Assembly: GCA_026162565.1 (NCBI GenBank)
Contig: JAOEIQ010000003.1
Coordinates: 62,001 to 126,000, forward strand
Length of the DNA stretch: 64,000 bases
From: Flavobacteriaceae bacterium NBU2973
Lineage (GTDB): Bacteria > Bacteroidota > Bacteroidia > Flavobacteriales > Flavobacteriaceae
Direction of reading: 5' to 3'
The notes below the pieces were generated by a model, which had not been told where the DNA came from, did no database searches, and saw only the letters and a list, made by a program, of their open reading frames with translations. This document shows, in pieces, positions 11,650 through 21,824 of the stretch (positions are counted from its first letter, which is position 1; each line of letters opens with the position of its first letter). The position numbers and the translations under genes are program-made.

Positions 11650-11709
11650 TGTTTTTTTAAACTGAATTTTAATAAATATCTTGCTCAAAAATCGAATATA
11701 TATTTAAAC

Positions 11710-12735
11710 ATGCATAAGTTTCTTTCTATCATATTATTAACTGTTTTATTAATTTCTTGTGGAAGTAATTCTGAAGCAAAAAAAACTGGTTTATCTCTAA
11801 AAACCAGTGCTTCAAAAAACACTATTTCACTTGGAGAGACACTTAATCTTTCGATTAATAATCCTAAAAATCTTCCAGTTAAGAATGTGAAATACACATT
11901 TAACAGTAGTGAGGTAGAAGAATCTTTTGTAGTTGATTCTAAATTAGGTGTTCAAGACATTATAGCATCAATTAGTTATGATGACCAAGAAATAACGGTT
12001 TCAACAAAAATTACAGTATTAAATAATTCAGCTCCGAAGGTTTATACATTCAAAATTTTAAATGAATATCCTCACGATATAACATCTTACACTCAAGGAT
12101 TAGAATTTTACAACGGTGAATTATACGAGAGTACTGGCCAAAGAGGTGAATCTAAACTACGTAAGGTAAACTATAAAACAGGTGAAGTACTCAAAAATAT
12201 TGATTTAGCAAATGAATATTTTGGTGAAGGATTAACGGTTTTAAATGATAAAATATATCAATTAACATGGCAGAGAGGAACTGGTTTTATCTACAATGTA
12301 AATACTTTAGAAAAAGAAGGTAGTTTTAAATACGGAAAAAGTAATGAAGGATGGGGAATTTGTAATGATGATAACATTCTATACAAATCTGATGGAACAG
12401 AAAAAATTTGGACTTTAGATCCTAAAAGCTTAATTGAAGGCGATTATATTCAAGTTTTTACCAACAAAGGGCGTATTAATAATATTAATGAATTAGAATG
12501 GATTAATGGAAAAATTTATGCTAACCGTTATCAAAAAAATGGCGTAGCAATAATTAATCCAACAAATGGTGCTGTTGAAGGTGTTGTTGATTTTTCACCA
12601 CTAAAAAAGAAAGTAACGCAACATCCTAAATTAGATGTGTTAAATGGTATTGCTTACAATCCTGATACCAATACAATTTTTGTAACAGGTAAACGTTGGG
12701 ATAAATTATTTGAGATTGAAATTGTAGAAAAATAA
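11710..12735 (+). CDS. Glutaminyl-peptide cyclotransferase (plant/bacterial beta-propeller type) lipoprotein
   Basis: With the start at 11710 the protein has 341 residues and begins with a lipoprotein signal (MHKFLSIILLTVLLISC, Cys17). An upstream in-frame start at 11506 would translate straight through the SRP RNA gene and hide the signal peptide, so it is rejected. After an N-terminal Ig-like stretch (about 30-105), residues 110-341 match the glutamine cyclotransferase family: YPHDITSYTQGLEF, YESTGQRGES, GEGLTVL, LTWQ, NELEWINGKIYAN and a terminal LNGIAYNP. The family forms pyroglutamate from N-terminal glutamine; here it would act in the periplasm or at the outer membrane. Confidence 0.88.
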   Translation: MHKFLSIILLTVLLISCGSNSEAKKTGLSLKTSASKNTISLGETLNLSINNPKNLPVKNVKYTFNSSEVEESFVVDSKLGVQDIIASISYDDQEITVSTKITVLNNSAPKVYTFKILNEYPHDITSYTQGLEFYNGELYESTGQRGESKLRKVNYKTGEVLKNIDLANEYFGEGLTVLNDKIYQLTWQRGTGFIYNVNTLEKEGSFKYGKSNEGWGICNDDNILYKSDGTEKIWTLDPKSLIEGDYIQVFTNKGRINNINELEWINGKIYANRYQKNGVAIINPTNGAVEGVVDFSPLKKKVTQHPKLDVLNGIAYNPDTNTIFVTGKRWDKLFEIEIVEK

Positions 12736-12808
12736 TCTATCTCTTTAATTCACAATAAAACCTTATTTCAAAAGTTCTATTTTAGACCTTAAATTATATC
12801 TTTGTTCC

Positions 12809-14416
12809 ATGAAGCGTACCTTTTATATTTTAATAAGTTTAGTAGTATTAGTTTTTTGGAGTTCATGCCGAAAAGACTTTGAATTTTCCCCAAGTACTGG
12901 TAATCTTGAATTCTCCAGAGACACTGTATATCTAGACACTGTGTTTACTGATATTGGTTCAAGTACTTACAACCTAAAAGTTTATAATAGAAGTGATGAA
13001 GATATTGTTATACCAAGTATTCGTTTAGGAGAAGGATTTGGCTCGTTTTATAGAATGACGATAGATGGAACTACAGGAATTAGTAATGGTAGCGATGAAT
13101 CCCTAGGTAAAGTATTTGAAAACATAGAAATGCTTGCAAAGGATAGTATGTTTATATTTATTGAAACTACTATTGATATTCAATCTCTCACGAATCAAGA
13201 TGTACAATTTTTATATACAGATGCTATAGAGTTTGATACTGGAAGTAATCAACAAAACGTAGAATTAGTTACTTTAGTTAAAGATGCTAATTTTATTTAT
13301 CCGCAGCGTTTTCAAGACACAGAAACTGGTGAGTATATTATTGAAACATTAGAGTTCGATGTTGATGGAGATGGCATAGATGATGAGACTACACTACAAG
13401 GTCGATTCCTAACAGATCCTGAACTTACTTTTACTAATGAAAAGCCTTATGTTATTTATGGCTATGCTGGAGTAGGTAATGGTAAAACTTTAAATATTGA
13501 AGCTGGTTCACGAGTGCACTTTCATGCTAATTCTGGTATTATAGTTACTGATGGAGGAAGTATTAAAGTAAATGGTGAATTAAGCACTAATCAAGAAACT
13601 TTGGAAAACGAAGTTATTTTTGAAGGAGATAGACTTGAACCTTTATTTAGTGACATACCAGGTCAATGGGGAACAATTTGGTTATTTAATGGTAGTCTTG
13701 AAAATGAGTTTAATTATACAACTATTAAAAATGCAACAGTTGGTATTCTTTCTGAAGGCAATGCTGATGCTGCAATAGATAAATTGACTATAAATAATTC
13801 TCAAATTTATAATTCTAGTAATTTTGGTATTCTTGGAAGAGCCACATCTGTAAGAGGTGAAAATGTTGTTATAAATAATTCAGGTCAGTCATCTTTCGCT
13901 GGAACAGTTGGTGGTAAGTATAACTTTACCCATTCAACCATCGTAAACTATTGGAATAATAGCTTCAGACAATTTCCGACTCTGTTGCTTAATAATTTCT
14001 TTGTAGATGAAAACAATAATGCTGTGGCAAATGCATCAACAGCATTAACTGAAGCAAATTTCACTAATTGTATAATCTACGGAAATGATAATCCTGAAAT
14101 GCTTTTAGATGCTATTACAGGAGCGGATTTTGTTTTCAAATTCACAAACTGCCTTATTCGTTTTGATGATCCCAATAATAACTTTGATGGGTTTCAATAT
14201 AATTTTGGTAATACAGATTTTTACGATTCTGTTTTTAGAAATGAGGATCCTGATTTTTTAGATACTGATAACAATAAACTAAATATTGGAGCGGACTCCT
14301 TTGCAAATGGTCGTGCATTATCTTTGATACCTGCTGGATCTGATTTATTAAATACACCTAGAGATGCTTCTAACCCAGATATTGGAGCTTACGAAAGTAT
14401 TATTTTTGACGACTAG
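12809..14416 (+). CDS. Lipoprotein with predicted right-handed beta-helix
   Basis: A 535-residue lipoprotein (FWSSC, Cys20). Residues 25-190 are beta-rich and resemble the DUF-type leading domain of Bacteroidota surface proteins (LEFSRDTVYLDTVFTDIGSSTYNLKVYN). From about 215 the sequence has short repeats typical of a parallel beta-helix (TLNIEAGSRVHFHANSGIIVTDGGSIKVNGEL; TTIKNATVGILSEG; LTINNSQIYNSSNFGILG), ending GADSFANGRALSLIPAGSDLLNTPRDASNPDIGAYE, a choice-of-anchor-Q-like tail. A TAnnTTTG box (TATCTTTG, 12797-12804) lies only four bases before the ATG. Its stop overlaps that of the converging gene. Function unknown. Confidence 0.75.
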   Translation: MKRTFYILISLVVLVFWSSCRKDFEFSPSTGNLEFSRDTVYLDTVFTDIGSSTYNLKVYNRSDEDIVIPSIRLGEGFGSFYRMTIDGTTGISNGSDESLGKVFENIEMLAKDSMFIFIETTIDIQSLTNQDVQFLYTDAIEFDTGSNQQNVELVTLVKDANFIYPQRFQDTETGEYIIETLEFDVDGDGIDDETTLQGRFLTDPELTFTNEKPYVIYGYAGVGNGKTLNIEAGSRVHFHANSGIIVTDGGSIKVNGELSTNQETLENEVIFEGDRLEPLFSDIPGQWGTIWLFNGSLENEFNYTTIKNATVGILSEGNADAAIDKLTINNSQIYNSSNFGILGRATSVRGENVVINNSGQSSFAGTVGGKYNFTHSTIVNYWNNSFRQFPTLLLNNFFVDENNNAVANASTALTEANFTNCIIYGNDNPEMLLDAITGADFVFKFTNCLIRFDDPNNNFDGFQYNFGNTDFYDSVFRNEDPDFLDTDNNKLNIGADSFANGRALSLIPAGSDLLNTPRDASNPDIGAYESIIFDD

Positions 14417-16149
14417 TACTTCACTATTTTAATAACCTCTTCTTCTGTATCACTGCTAATGGTTATAGTGTAAATACCATCTGGATGGCTTTCTAAATCT
14501 ATTGATGTATTTAAAGTATAAGAATTGTTCTTATATACTATTCGTCCCATTAAATCAACAATTTTAATCTTTAAGTTTAAAGAATTATTAGAACTTATTA
14601 CAATTTCTCCTTGAGTAGGATTTGGTAAAACTTTAAATTCTGTATGACTAAAATTATTGGATGAGAGGGTTGAGGAATTTTCAACTATTGTTAAAGTTTG
14701 ATTAGGAGCAACATTAGTAAACGTATCAACAATACCACTCAACCAAGTTACTTTAACATAGTCAATATTTGTAGCATTACCTATACCAATAATTTCAGTG
14801 TTTGAATTTTGAGAAATATAACCTTCTCCACAAAGCGTATAACTATATTGAACCTTTCCACCAGCACTCACTTCAATCCAAGATCCAATTCCATCTCTAT
14901 TAGATTGTGTTCCTTCTAGTTTCACTTTAAGATAATTTCCTGTATTGGTTGATTTATTTTCCCATAAAAATATATTCTCATCTTCATTTAAAACAACAAT
15001 ATCTGGTTTTCCGTCATTATTAAAATCACCTAAAGCATTAGCATAACTCTCTCGAGTATCATTTTGAAAACCAATATTAGATGGAATAGTATAGGTGTTA
15101 TCACCATCGTTTTCATAAAAAGCAGATGGTAATAAAGAGGGAACTGAGCCATCAAGCGGTCCACTCACGTATAAATCTTTATCACCGTTTAAGTCAGCAT
15201 CTAAAAATACAGCTCCCCAACCAAAACTACTAAATTGAGTTCCTGATTCTACAGCTACATTAGTAAAAGTACCATCTCCGTTATTCTCTAGTAGTGCATT
15301 ACCTTCAACAGCTCCTGGGATAATAGAAGCAGTATTTGTAATATAAATATCTAACCAACCATCATTGTTATAATCATCTATTGTGGTAGACATAGCACTC
15401 ATAGAAACGTCAGTATTAGAAATAGCACTTACATCCGTAAAAGTTTCATTACCATTATTTCTGTAAAGTTTATTAAGTTCTGTTGTCCTATCATTAGCTA
15501 AATAAATGTCTTGATCTCCATCATTATCATAATCAAAAAAAGCTACACAAAAGGTTAGATTATTATCAAAATCAATACCTGAAGATGCCGTAACATCTGT
15601 AAATGTATTGTCGCCATTATTTTTGTATAGGTAGTTTCTTTGATTTTGAGTGATGTTATCTAGATTAGAAATAAAAACATCTAAATAACCATCGCTGTTA
15701 TAATCTCCCCATGAAGTACCAAACGAATATAGATTGGAGGTGAATAAGCCGCTAGTAGCAGATATATTAGTAAACTGATTATTACCATCATTTCGGTATA
15801 ATACATTTACATTATCATCACTTACAGCATGAAAATCCTTATCTCCATCATTATCTATATCTACCCAAATAATTTGTTTAGTTTGAAAAGTTTCGGAAAA
15901 GGGCATTGAAACTAATTGAAAAGATCCGTTAACGTTTCTGAATACTTTTACTTTTTCTCCGGTTTCAGATGATATTGTTATGTCATCCCAACCATCATTG
16001 TCATAATCACAAAAGGAAATACCTCCTCCAAAATTGCCTGTCCCATAGCTAACTCCCACTCCTTTTAAAGTAGCAACATCTTCAAACAATAATTGAGCAT
16101 TGATAGAGAAGCTTATTAAAAATAATAAGAGAGGGAATTTCTTTTTCAT
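14413..16149 (-). CDS. VCBS/FG-GAP repeat protein with ASPIC/UnbV domain and T9SS sorting domain
   Basis: Starting at the ATG at 16149 (MKKKFPLLLFLISFSINAQ, a signal peptide) the protein has 578 residues; an upstream TTG at 16164 would only add five residues. Residues 20-385 hold repeated FG-GAP/VCBS blades with Ca-binding DxDxDGxxD loops (DYDNDGWDD, DIDNDGDKD, DYNSDGYLD, DYDNDGDQD, DFNNDGKPD). Then comes the ASPIC/UnbV motif region (NRDGIGSWIEVSAGGKVQ, about 410-480) and a C-terminal type A sorting domain (VLPNPTQGEIVISSNN to IKIVKY). Predicted to be exported by the type IX system; calcium-stabilised beta-propeller, ligand unknown. Confidence 0.9.
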   Translation of the reverse strand: MKKKFPLLLFLISFSINAQLLFEDVATLKGVGVSYGTGNFGGGISFCDYDNDGWDDITISSETGEKVKVFRNVNGSFQLVSMPFSETFQTKQIIWVDIDNDGDKDFHAVSDDNVNVLYRNDGNNQFTNISATSGLFTSNLYSFGTSWGDYNSDGYLDVFISNLDNITQNQRNYLYKNNGDNTFTDVTASSGIDFDNNLTFCVAFFDYDNDGDQDIYLANDRTTELNKLYRNNGNETFTDVSAISNTDVSMSAMSTTIDDYNNDGWLDIYITNTASIIPGAVEGNALLENNGDGTFTNVAVESGTQFSSFGWGAVFLDADLNGDKDLYVSGPLDGSVPSLLPSAFYENDGDNTYTIPSNIGFQNDTRESYANALGDFNNDGKPDIVVLNEDENIFLWENKSTNTGNYLKVKLEGTQSNRDGIGSWIEVSAGGKVQYSYTLCGEGYISQNSNTEIIGIGNATNIDYVKVTWLSGIVDTFTNVAPNQTLTIVENSSTLSSNNFSHTEFKVLPNPTQGEIVISSNNSLNLKIKIVDLMGRIVYKNNSYTLNTSIDLESHPDGIYTITISSDTEEEVIKIVKY

Positions 16150-16166
16150 GACATAAAAATACAAAA

Positions 16167-17441
16167 TTAAATTGCAAACAATGGCCTATGACTCATCATC
16201 GCATTAACTTTGGCAGCTATAGCCTCAAGTTTAGAATCATCTTGATAATTTGTAATTACCTCATCAATTAAAGATACAATACCTTCCATATCTTCTTCTT
16301 TTAGACCTCTTGTTGTAATTGCTGGAGTTCCTATCCTAATTCCTGAAGTGACAAATGGACTTTTATCATCAAAAGGCACCATGTTCTTATTTACAGTAAT
16401 ATCCGCTTTAACTAGAGCCTCTTCGGCATCTTTTCCTGTTATGTCTTTATTACGGAGATCAATTAACATCATATGGTTATCTGTGCCTCCAGAAATAATA
16501 TTATAATCTTTAGCAACAAATGCTTTCGCCATAGCGTCAGCATTCTTTTTAACTTGCAAAATATAATGCATAAACTCATCTGTTAAAGCTTCACCAAAAG
16601 CAATAGCCTTTGCTGCAATAATATGCTCTAAAGGACCTCCTTGATTTCCTGGAAATACTCCAGAATCTAATAATCCTGACATTTTACGTAAGCTTCCATT
16701 TTTTAGTTTTAATCCAAAAGGGTTTTCAAAGTTTTCTCCCATCATGATCATTCCACCTCTTGGCCCTCTTAATGTTTTGTGAGTTGTAGTAGTAACAATA
16801 TGGCAATGTGGTAATGGATCATTTAATATTCCTTTAGCTATTAATCCAGAAGGATGCGAAATATCAGCTAATAATAGCGCTCCAACATTATCTGCAACCT
16901 CTCTAAACTTTTTAAAATCCATGTCGCGAGAATAAGCAGAGGCACCAGCAATAATTAATTTTGGTCGCTCTTTTTCAGCAACATCAGATAAATGATCATA
17001 ATCTATTAAACCTGTTTTTTCATTAACACCATAAAAAGTTGGATTATATAATTTACCTGAAAAGTTTACTGGAGATCCATGCGTTAAGTGTCCACCATGA
17101 GATAAATCAAATCCTAGAATAGTATCACCAGGTTTTAAACAAGCTGCAAAAACAGCTGTATTAGCTTGACTCCCAGAATGTGGTTGCACATTTGCCCAAG
17201 CTGCACCAAATAGTGTTTTAGCGCGCTCAATAGCAATGGTTTCTACCTCATCCACAACTTCACAACCACCATAGTATCGTTTACCAGGATATCCTTCGGC
17301 ATACTTATTAGTTAAAACTGATCCAGCAGCTTCCATAACCTGATTACTAACAAAATTTTCTGAAGCAATAAGCTCAATACCATCAAGTTGTCTATTTTTT
17401 TCAGCCTCTATAAGTTCAAAGATTTGTTCGTCGCGATCCAT
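16167..17441 (-). CDS. glyA: Serine hydroxymethyltransferase
   Basis: A 424-residue PLP enzyme interconverting serine and glycine with tetrahydrofolate; main source of one-carbon units. It begins [18 protein letters not shown] and shows [12 protein letters not shown] (21-32), [16 protein letters not shown] (44-59), HSGSQAN (about 88-94), the PLP lysine in [14 protein letters not shown] (about 216-229) and the substrate-binding Arg near SGIRIGTPA. Length is normal for the bacterial family. It is divergent from fahA; the 110-base gap holds candidate promoters for both. Confidence 0.97.
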   Translation of the reverse strand: MDRDEQIFELIEAEKNRQLDGIELIASENFVSNQVMEAAGSVLTNKYAEGYPGKRYYGGCEVVDEVETIAIERAKTLFGAAWANVQPHSGSQANTAVFAACLKPGDTILGFDLSHGGHLTHGSPVNFSGKLYNPTFYGVNEKTGLIDYDHLSDVAEKERPKLIIAGASAYSRDMDFKKFREVADNVGALLLADISHPSGLIAKGILNDPLPHCHIVTTTTHKTLRGPRGGMIMMGENFENPFGLKLKNGSLRKMSGLLDSGVFPGNQGGPLEHIIAAKAIAFGEALTDEFMHYILQVKKNADAMAKAFVAKDYNIISGGTDNHMMLIDLRNKDITGKDAEEALVKADITVNKNMVPFDDKSPFVTSGIRIGTPAITTRGLKEEDMEGIVSLIDEVITNYQDDSKLEAIAAKVNAMMSHRPLFAI

Positions 17442-17469
17442 AACTGTTTATTAATGTTAAAATGAATAT

Positions 17470-17504
17470 CAAAAATAAGAAATACATTAGTTTTATATTT
17501 CAAA
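17470..17504 (-). promoter_or_regulatory. Candidate glyA promoter
   Basis: Minus strand: TTTG (17504-17501), 23-base spacer, TATTTTTG (17477-17470), fitting TTTG-N-TAnnTTTG with a slightly long spacer, 29 bases before the glyA ATG. Confidence 0.4.
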
Positions 17505-17517
17505 AAACATATATTTG
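17487..17517 (+). promoter_or_regulatory. Candidate fahA promoter
   Basis: TTAG (17487-17490, one mismatch to TTTG), spacer of 19, TATATTTG (17510-17517); the fahA ATG follows 34 bases later. Confidence 0.4.
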
Positions 17518-17551
17518 AGTAGAATTTATAAACAACTAATCAACATAATTT

Positions 17552-18838
17552 ATGTCTCTTTCTGCTAACAATCCTAATAGAACTTCTTGGTTATATGTCA
17601 ATAAATATTCTGATTTCCCTATACAGAATATTCCTTTTGGTGTGTTTTTAACCAGAGAAGATATTATCACTATAGGAACGCGAATTGGTGATACAGCAAT
17701 AGATTTAGGAGCCCTACACCAATTAGGATACTTTAAAGGTATCCCTTTAACTGATGATATTTTCTTACAAGATTCGTTAAATGATTTTATTGCTGATGGA
17801 CGTAAAACTTGGAGAGCTGTTAGAAATCGTATTGCTGAAATTTTTGATGCTGAAAACGATACGTTAAAAAATAATACAAAACATAAAGAAATAATCTGTT
17901 TCAGATTAGATGAAATAGAAATGCAAATGCCTGTACTAGTTGGTGATTACACAGATTTTTATGCTAGCAAAGAACATGCTACAAATGTTGGAACCATGTT
18001 TAGAGGAGCAGATAATGCATTAATGCCAAACTGGTTACATTTACCTGTTGGTTATCATGGTAGAAGTTCTTCAATCATCACCACACATGTGCCAATTCAT
18101 AGACCACAAGGTCAAACTATGCCTGAAGGTGCTGATACACCAGTTTTCGGACCAAGTAAATTGGTTGATTTTGAATTGGAAATGGCTTTTATTACAACTG
18201 ACGCTAATGATTTAGGTGAACCGATTCCTGTCGAAGAAGCAGAGGAATACATTTTTGGATTAGTGGTTTTTAATGATTGGTCTGCTCGCGATATTCAAAA
18301 ATGGGAATATGTACCATTAGGACCATTCCTAGGAAAAAACTTTGCATCGTCTATTTCACCTTGGATAGTAACGCTTGATGCTTTAGAGCCTTTTAGAGTT
18401 GAAAGTCCTAAACAAAACCCAAAACCATTACCGTATTTACAAACAAAAGGTAAAAAGAGTTTCGATATTCATTTAGAAGCGGGAATTATACCAAAAGGAG
18501 GTAAAGAAACTACTGTTTGTAAATCTAATTTTAAATATATGTATTGGAATATGGCACAGCAATTAGCACATCATACAGTTAATGGTTGTCCAGTAAATTC
18601 TGGTGATATGATGGGAAGCGGAACAATTTCTGGACCAACTGAAGATTCCTATGGTTCTATGTTAGAATTAACTTGGAAAGGAACAAAACCTATAAAAATG
18701 AGGGATGGTAGTGAGCGCAAATTTATTAATGATTACGATACTGTTGTTATGAGAGCCTATTGTGAAAATGATGATGTACGAATTGGTTTCGGTCAAGTAA
18801 AAACTCAACTTTTACCTGTTTGGAAAAAAGGTAAATAA
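17552..18838 (+). CDS. fahA: Fumarylacetoacetase
   Basis: A 428-residue enzyme hydrolysing fumarylacetoacetate to fumarate and acetoacetate, the last step of tyrosine/homogentisate breakdown. Visible: the N-terminal SH3-like part (SDFPIQNIPFGVF), DYTDFYASKEHATNVG (about 133-148, metal ligand Asp), LPVGYHGRSSSI, the metal-binding acidic stretch LVDFELEMAFI, FNDWSARDIQKWEYVPLGPFLGKNFASSISPW, and GDMMGSGTISGP. Length fits the eukaryotic-type FAH family. No other tyrosine-degradation gene is in the window. Confidence 0.95.
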   Translation: MSLSANNPNRTSWLYVNKYSDFPIQNIPFGVFLTREDIITIGTRIGDTAIDLGALHQLGYFKGIPLTDDIFLQDSLNDFIADGRKTWRAVRNRIAEIFDAENDTLKNNTKHKEIICFRLDEIEMQMPVLVGDYTDFYASKEHATNVGTMFRGADNALMPNWLHLPVGYHGRSSSIITTHVPIHRPQGQTMPEGADTPVFGPSKLVDFELEMAFITTDANDLGEPIPVEEAEEYIFGLVVFNDWSARDIQKWEYVPLGPFLGKNFASSISPWIVTLDALEPFRVESPKQNPKPLPYLQTKGKKSFDIHLEAGIIPKGGKETTVCKSNFKYMYWNMAQQLAHHTVNGCPVNSGDMMGSGTISGPTEDSYGSMLELTWKGTKPIKMRDGSERKFINDYDTVVMRAYCENDDVRIGFGQVKTQLLPVWKKGK

Positions 18839-18850
18839 TCTAAAAAAATA

Positions 18851-20536
18851 TTAAAAAGGAGCTTTACAAGTAACAGTCATTAGCTCTTTTTTAACTGGAT
18901 GCTCAAAAGTAAGCGATTCAGCATGTAAGTATAATCTATCTGCTTTACTTCCATATAAATCATCTCCTACTATTGGTGTTTTTAATCCACTATCATGAGC
19001 TGCATGTACACGTAATTGATGCGTACGACCTGTAATAGGATAAAAATGAATTCGCGTTTTATTGTCTTTCACAGATACAACTTCAAAGGTAGTTTTGGCT
19101 GGTTTTCCATGTTCATAACACACTAATTGTTGCGGTCTATTATCTAAATCAACTCGTAAAGGCAAATCAATTTCTCCTTCATCTACATCAATAATTCCAT
19201 CTAGTAATGCAACATATCGCTTTCTAATAGTTTTATTGATAAACTGTTTCTGCAATTTTTTATGAGTTCTAGCATTTTTAGCAACTAACAACAATCCAGA
19301 TGTAGACATATCTAATCGATGCAATAACAAAGGTCCTGTTGCATCAGGTAAATACTTATGCATACGTGTTAAAACGGAATCTTCTATATGAATTCCAGGA
19401 ACAGATAAAAACTCATGAGGCTTATTAACCAATAACAAAAAATCATCCTCATAAATAATCTCTAATTTCTGATCAAAATTAATAACCGTATTAATTGGAT
19501 TCTCCTCAATATCAAGACCTGTCATCATATGCGCAAGAATAGGTTCGCATTTTCCACGACAAGAAGGATAAAACTGTTTGTGCTTACGTACTTCTGATTT
19601 TGGTGAAATTCCCCACCAAAATTCTGCCATAGCAATAGGTTTTAAATTGTTTTTATAGGCATATTGAAACAATTTAGGCGCAGCACATTCACCAGATCCA
19701 GCAGGAGGTTGTGGTACTTTAGTATTTTCAAAAATATCTAGTAAATCTTTAGTTGTACCTTCTGCATTTAAAAAACGATAGTGCTGATGCAAACGCTTTT
19801 GTAAGTTATTAGATAAGTTACGACGTTCTTCTCTTAAATAATTTATCGGTTTAAGCAATTCATCTAAAGTAGCTTCAGCATTTTTTATACGCTCCTCTCC
19901 TTCTCGCTTTATGTCTCGCAGTCTAAAATGATAATAAATGCTCTGTTTACTTAACTCGTTTTCTAAAGCTTCAAATTCAGCATCAGACATAGATTGTTTA
20001 GCTTCCTCGCGTTGTGTCTTCCGTTTTAATTTTTCGGCTTTAGAAGTTATTTTAAAAGCCTTTAAATCTGCTTCATATTGCTTATTTGCTATTTGTAATG
20101 CTTCTTGAGCTTTCAAAAATCGTGGATTCAACTCAAGAGTTTCAATCTTTTTATTAAATATATTTAAATGGGCTTCTCCCTTTTTATAAAAACCCTTTGT
20201 ATCAAGATTATTATAAACTGGCGGAACAAATCCTTTTATATCGTTTTGTTCGGCTAATTTTCCCGAGAAAGCTGCTAAATAACCAATAGTTCCAGTTTCA
20301 TCTTGAACAATCATGACACCAAACATCTTTCCAATTGGTAAACCGTCTTTTTTAGAATCTAATCCAAAATTATGATCAAAATCTGTTTGACTCTCTAAAT
20401 AAACTTGAACTTCCTCTGCTGCCTTTATAGATAGTGCATGTGGCTCATAATAAAACGGAAAGGTAAACTGCTTTGGCAAAACCAAATCAGAGTCTACTTT
20501 TAAAGGGTGAAATAATATGTTTGTATTAGGAAACAT
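18851..20536 (-). CDS. RluA-family pseudouridine synthase with long N-terminal extension
   Basis: A 561-residue protein. Residues about 345-561 are the RluA catalytic domain: LLVNKPHEFLSVPG, the catalytic aspartate in HRLDMSTSGLLLVAKN, RKRYVALLDG, and GRTHQLRVHAAH. It isomerises uridine in rRNA or tRNA. The first 340 residues are not the S4 domain of RluA/C/D: they include a highly charged helical stretch (about 140-260, probable coiled coil) and a conserved-looking block PPAGSGECAAPKLFQYAYKN followed by SCRGKCEPILAHM. I infer an RNA-target or ribosome-contact role for the extension. It converges with fahA, 12 bases apart. Confidence 0.88.
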   Translation of the reverse strand: MFPNTNILFHPLKVDSDLVLPKQFTFPFYYEPHALSIKAAEEVQVYLESQTDFDHNFGLDSKKDGLPIGKMFGVMIVQDETGTIGYLAAFSGKLAEQNDIKGFVPPVYNNLDTKGFYKKGEAHLNIFNKKIETLELNPRFLKAQEALQIANKQYEADLKAFKITSKAEKLKRKTQREEAKQSMSDAEFEALENELSKQSIYYHFRLRDIKREGEERIKNAEATLDELLKPINYLREERRNLSNNLQKRLHQHYRFLNAEGTTKDLLDIFENTKVPQPPAGSGECAAPKLFQYAYKNNLKPIAMAEFWWGISPKSEVRKHKQFYPSCRGKCEPILAHMMTGLDIEENPINTVINFDQKLEIIYEDDFLLLVNKPHEFLSVPGIHIEDSVLTRMHKYLPDATGPLLLHRLDMSTSGLLLVAKNARTHKKLQKQFINKTIRKRYVALLDGIIDVDEGEIDLPLRVDLDNRPQQLVCYEHGKPAKTTFEVVSVKDNKTRIHFYPITGRTHQLRVHAAHDSGLKTPIVGDDLYGSKADRLYLHAESLTFEHPVKKELMTVTCKAPF

Positions 20537-20640
20537 CTAGCAATTTTATGCTTCGCAAAGAAACGAAAATAATACAAGTAATACGCTTTGGCACGACCTT
20601 TGAAATTATAACTATATAGTAACTCATAAATACAAACATT

Positions 20641-21822
20641 ATGAAAAAATTAATACTCCTTTCGGTTGTTCTTTCAGTGCTTGTATCATGTGTTGGAAGA
20701 AAACAAATTGAAAAACAATTACATTCGGGCAACTACGATCAAGCCATTACCAATGCTTTAAAAAAGTTAAAGCATAACAAGGACAAAAAGCGCAAACAAG
20801 CTTATATAGCAATGTTACAAGATGCTTACTACAAAGTTGTAGATGAGAACTTGCAAACTATTGCGCATTTAGAAAAAGATGGCAATCCTGAAAACTATAA
20901 ACGTATTTTCAATATCTATTTAGATATGGAAGCACGCCAGAATGCTATAAAACCAGTTCTACCATTAAAACTAGGAAATAAATACTTGAAACTCGATTTT
21001 AAAGATTTGTCTGATGAGATTGTAAACTACAGATACAAAGTTTCTGATTATATGATTGATAAAGGAATCGCGCTTTTAGATTCTGGTGATACATATCAGG
21101 CTCGTGAAGCATATAATATATTTGAATACATTGAGCGAATTAATCCTAATTTTGAAGAAACTAGAGAGTTGTTAGTAGAAGCTCGTGAAGCTGGTACTCA
21201 TTACGTAAGTGTGTCTATTGAAAATCAAACAAATCAAATCATACCAAGACGTTTAGAGAAAGATCTATTAGATTTTGATACCTATGGATTAAATGATTTT
21301 TGGACAGTGTATCATTCAAACAATCAGGCAAATAGACATTATGACTATGCTATGCAACTACAATTAAAACGTATAAATGTGTCACCAGAGCGTATACATG
21401 AAAAACAAGTATTGCGCAAAAAACGACTTGTTGATGGTTGGGAATATGCATTAGATGCTGATGGTAATGTTGCTAAAGATAGTTTAGGTAATGATATAAA
21501 GGTTGATAAAATAATTACAGCTAAAGCGCGACTGTTTAAATTTAGGCAACATAAAACGACGCAAGTTATTGCACGAGTTGTTTATCAAGACCTAAAGTCT
21601 AATCAAATTCTTGAGAGCTTCCCAATAGATAGCGAATTTGTGTTTGAAAATCATTATGCAACCGTTAGAGGAGACAGACGTGCGCTTTTAGATAACGATA
21701 GAGATTTAATACGTGAGCGACATATACGATTTCCAAGTAATGAGCAAATGGTGTTTGATACAGGAGAAGATATTAAACTACAATTAAAACAAATTATAAA
21801 CAGCTATAACTTTAGAGGTTAA
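20641..21822 (+). CDS. Lipoprotein with helical repeat region, function unknown
   Basis: A 393-residue lipoprotein (LSVLVSC, Cys17). Residues 20-190 are helical and TPR-like in pattern (IEKQLHSGNYDQAITNALKKLKH; KGIALLDSGDTYQAREAYNIFEYIERINPN). The C-terminal half (about 195-393) is beta-rich and contains ARLFKFRQHKTTQVIARVVYQDLKSNQILESFPIDSEF. It is a family I have seen as hypothetical in flavobacteria without assigned role. Divergent from the pseudouridine synthase gene; closed by a strong hairpin. Confidence 0.7.
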   Translation: MKKLILLSVVLSVLVSCVGRKQIEKQLHSGNYDQAITNALKKLKHNKDKKRKQAYIAMLQDAYYKVVDENLQTIAHLEKDGNPENYKRIFNIYLDMEARQNAIKPVLPLKLGNKYLKLDFKDLSDEIVNYRYKVSDYMIDKGIALLDSGDTYQAREAYNIFEYIERINPNFEETRELLVEAREAGTHYVSVSIENQTNQIIPRRLEKDLLDFDTYGLNDFWTVYHSNNQANRHYDYAMQLQLKRINVSPERIHEKQVLRKKRLVDGWEYALDADGNVAKDSLGNDIKVDKIITAKARLFKFRQHKTTQVIARVVYQDLKSNQILESFPIDSEFVFENHYATVRGDRRALLDNDRDLIRERHIRFPSNEQMVFDTGEDIKLQLKQIINSYNFRG

Positions 21823-21824
21823 AA

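Noticed and set aside
11506-11709. N-terminal extension of the glutaminyl cyclase frame
   Set aside because: It is the antisense of the SRP RNA gene and its promoter; the protein starts with a lipoprotein signal at 11710.
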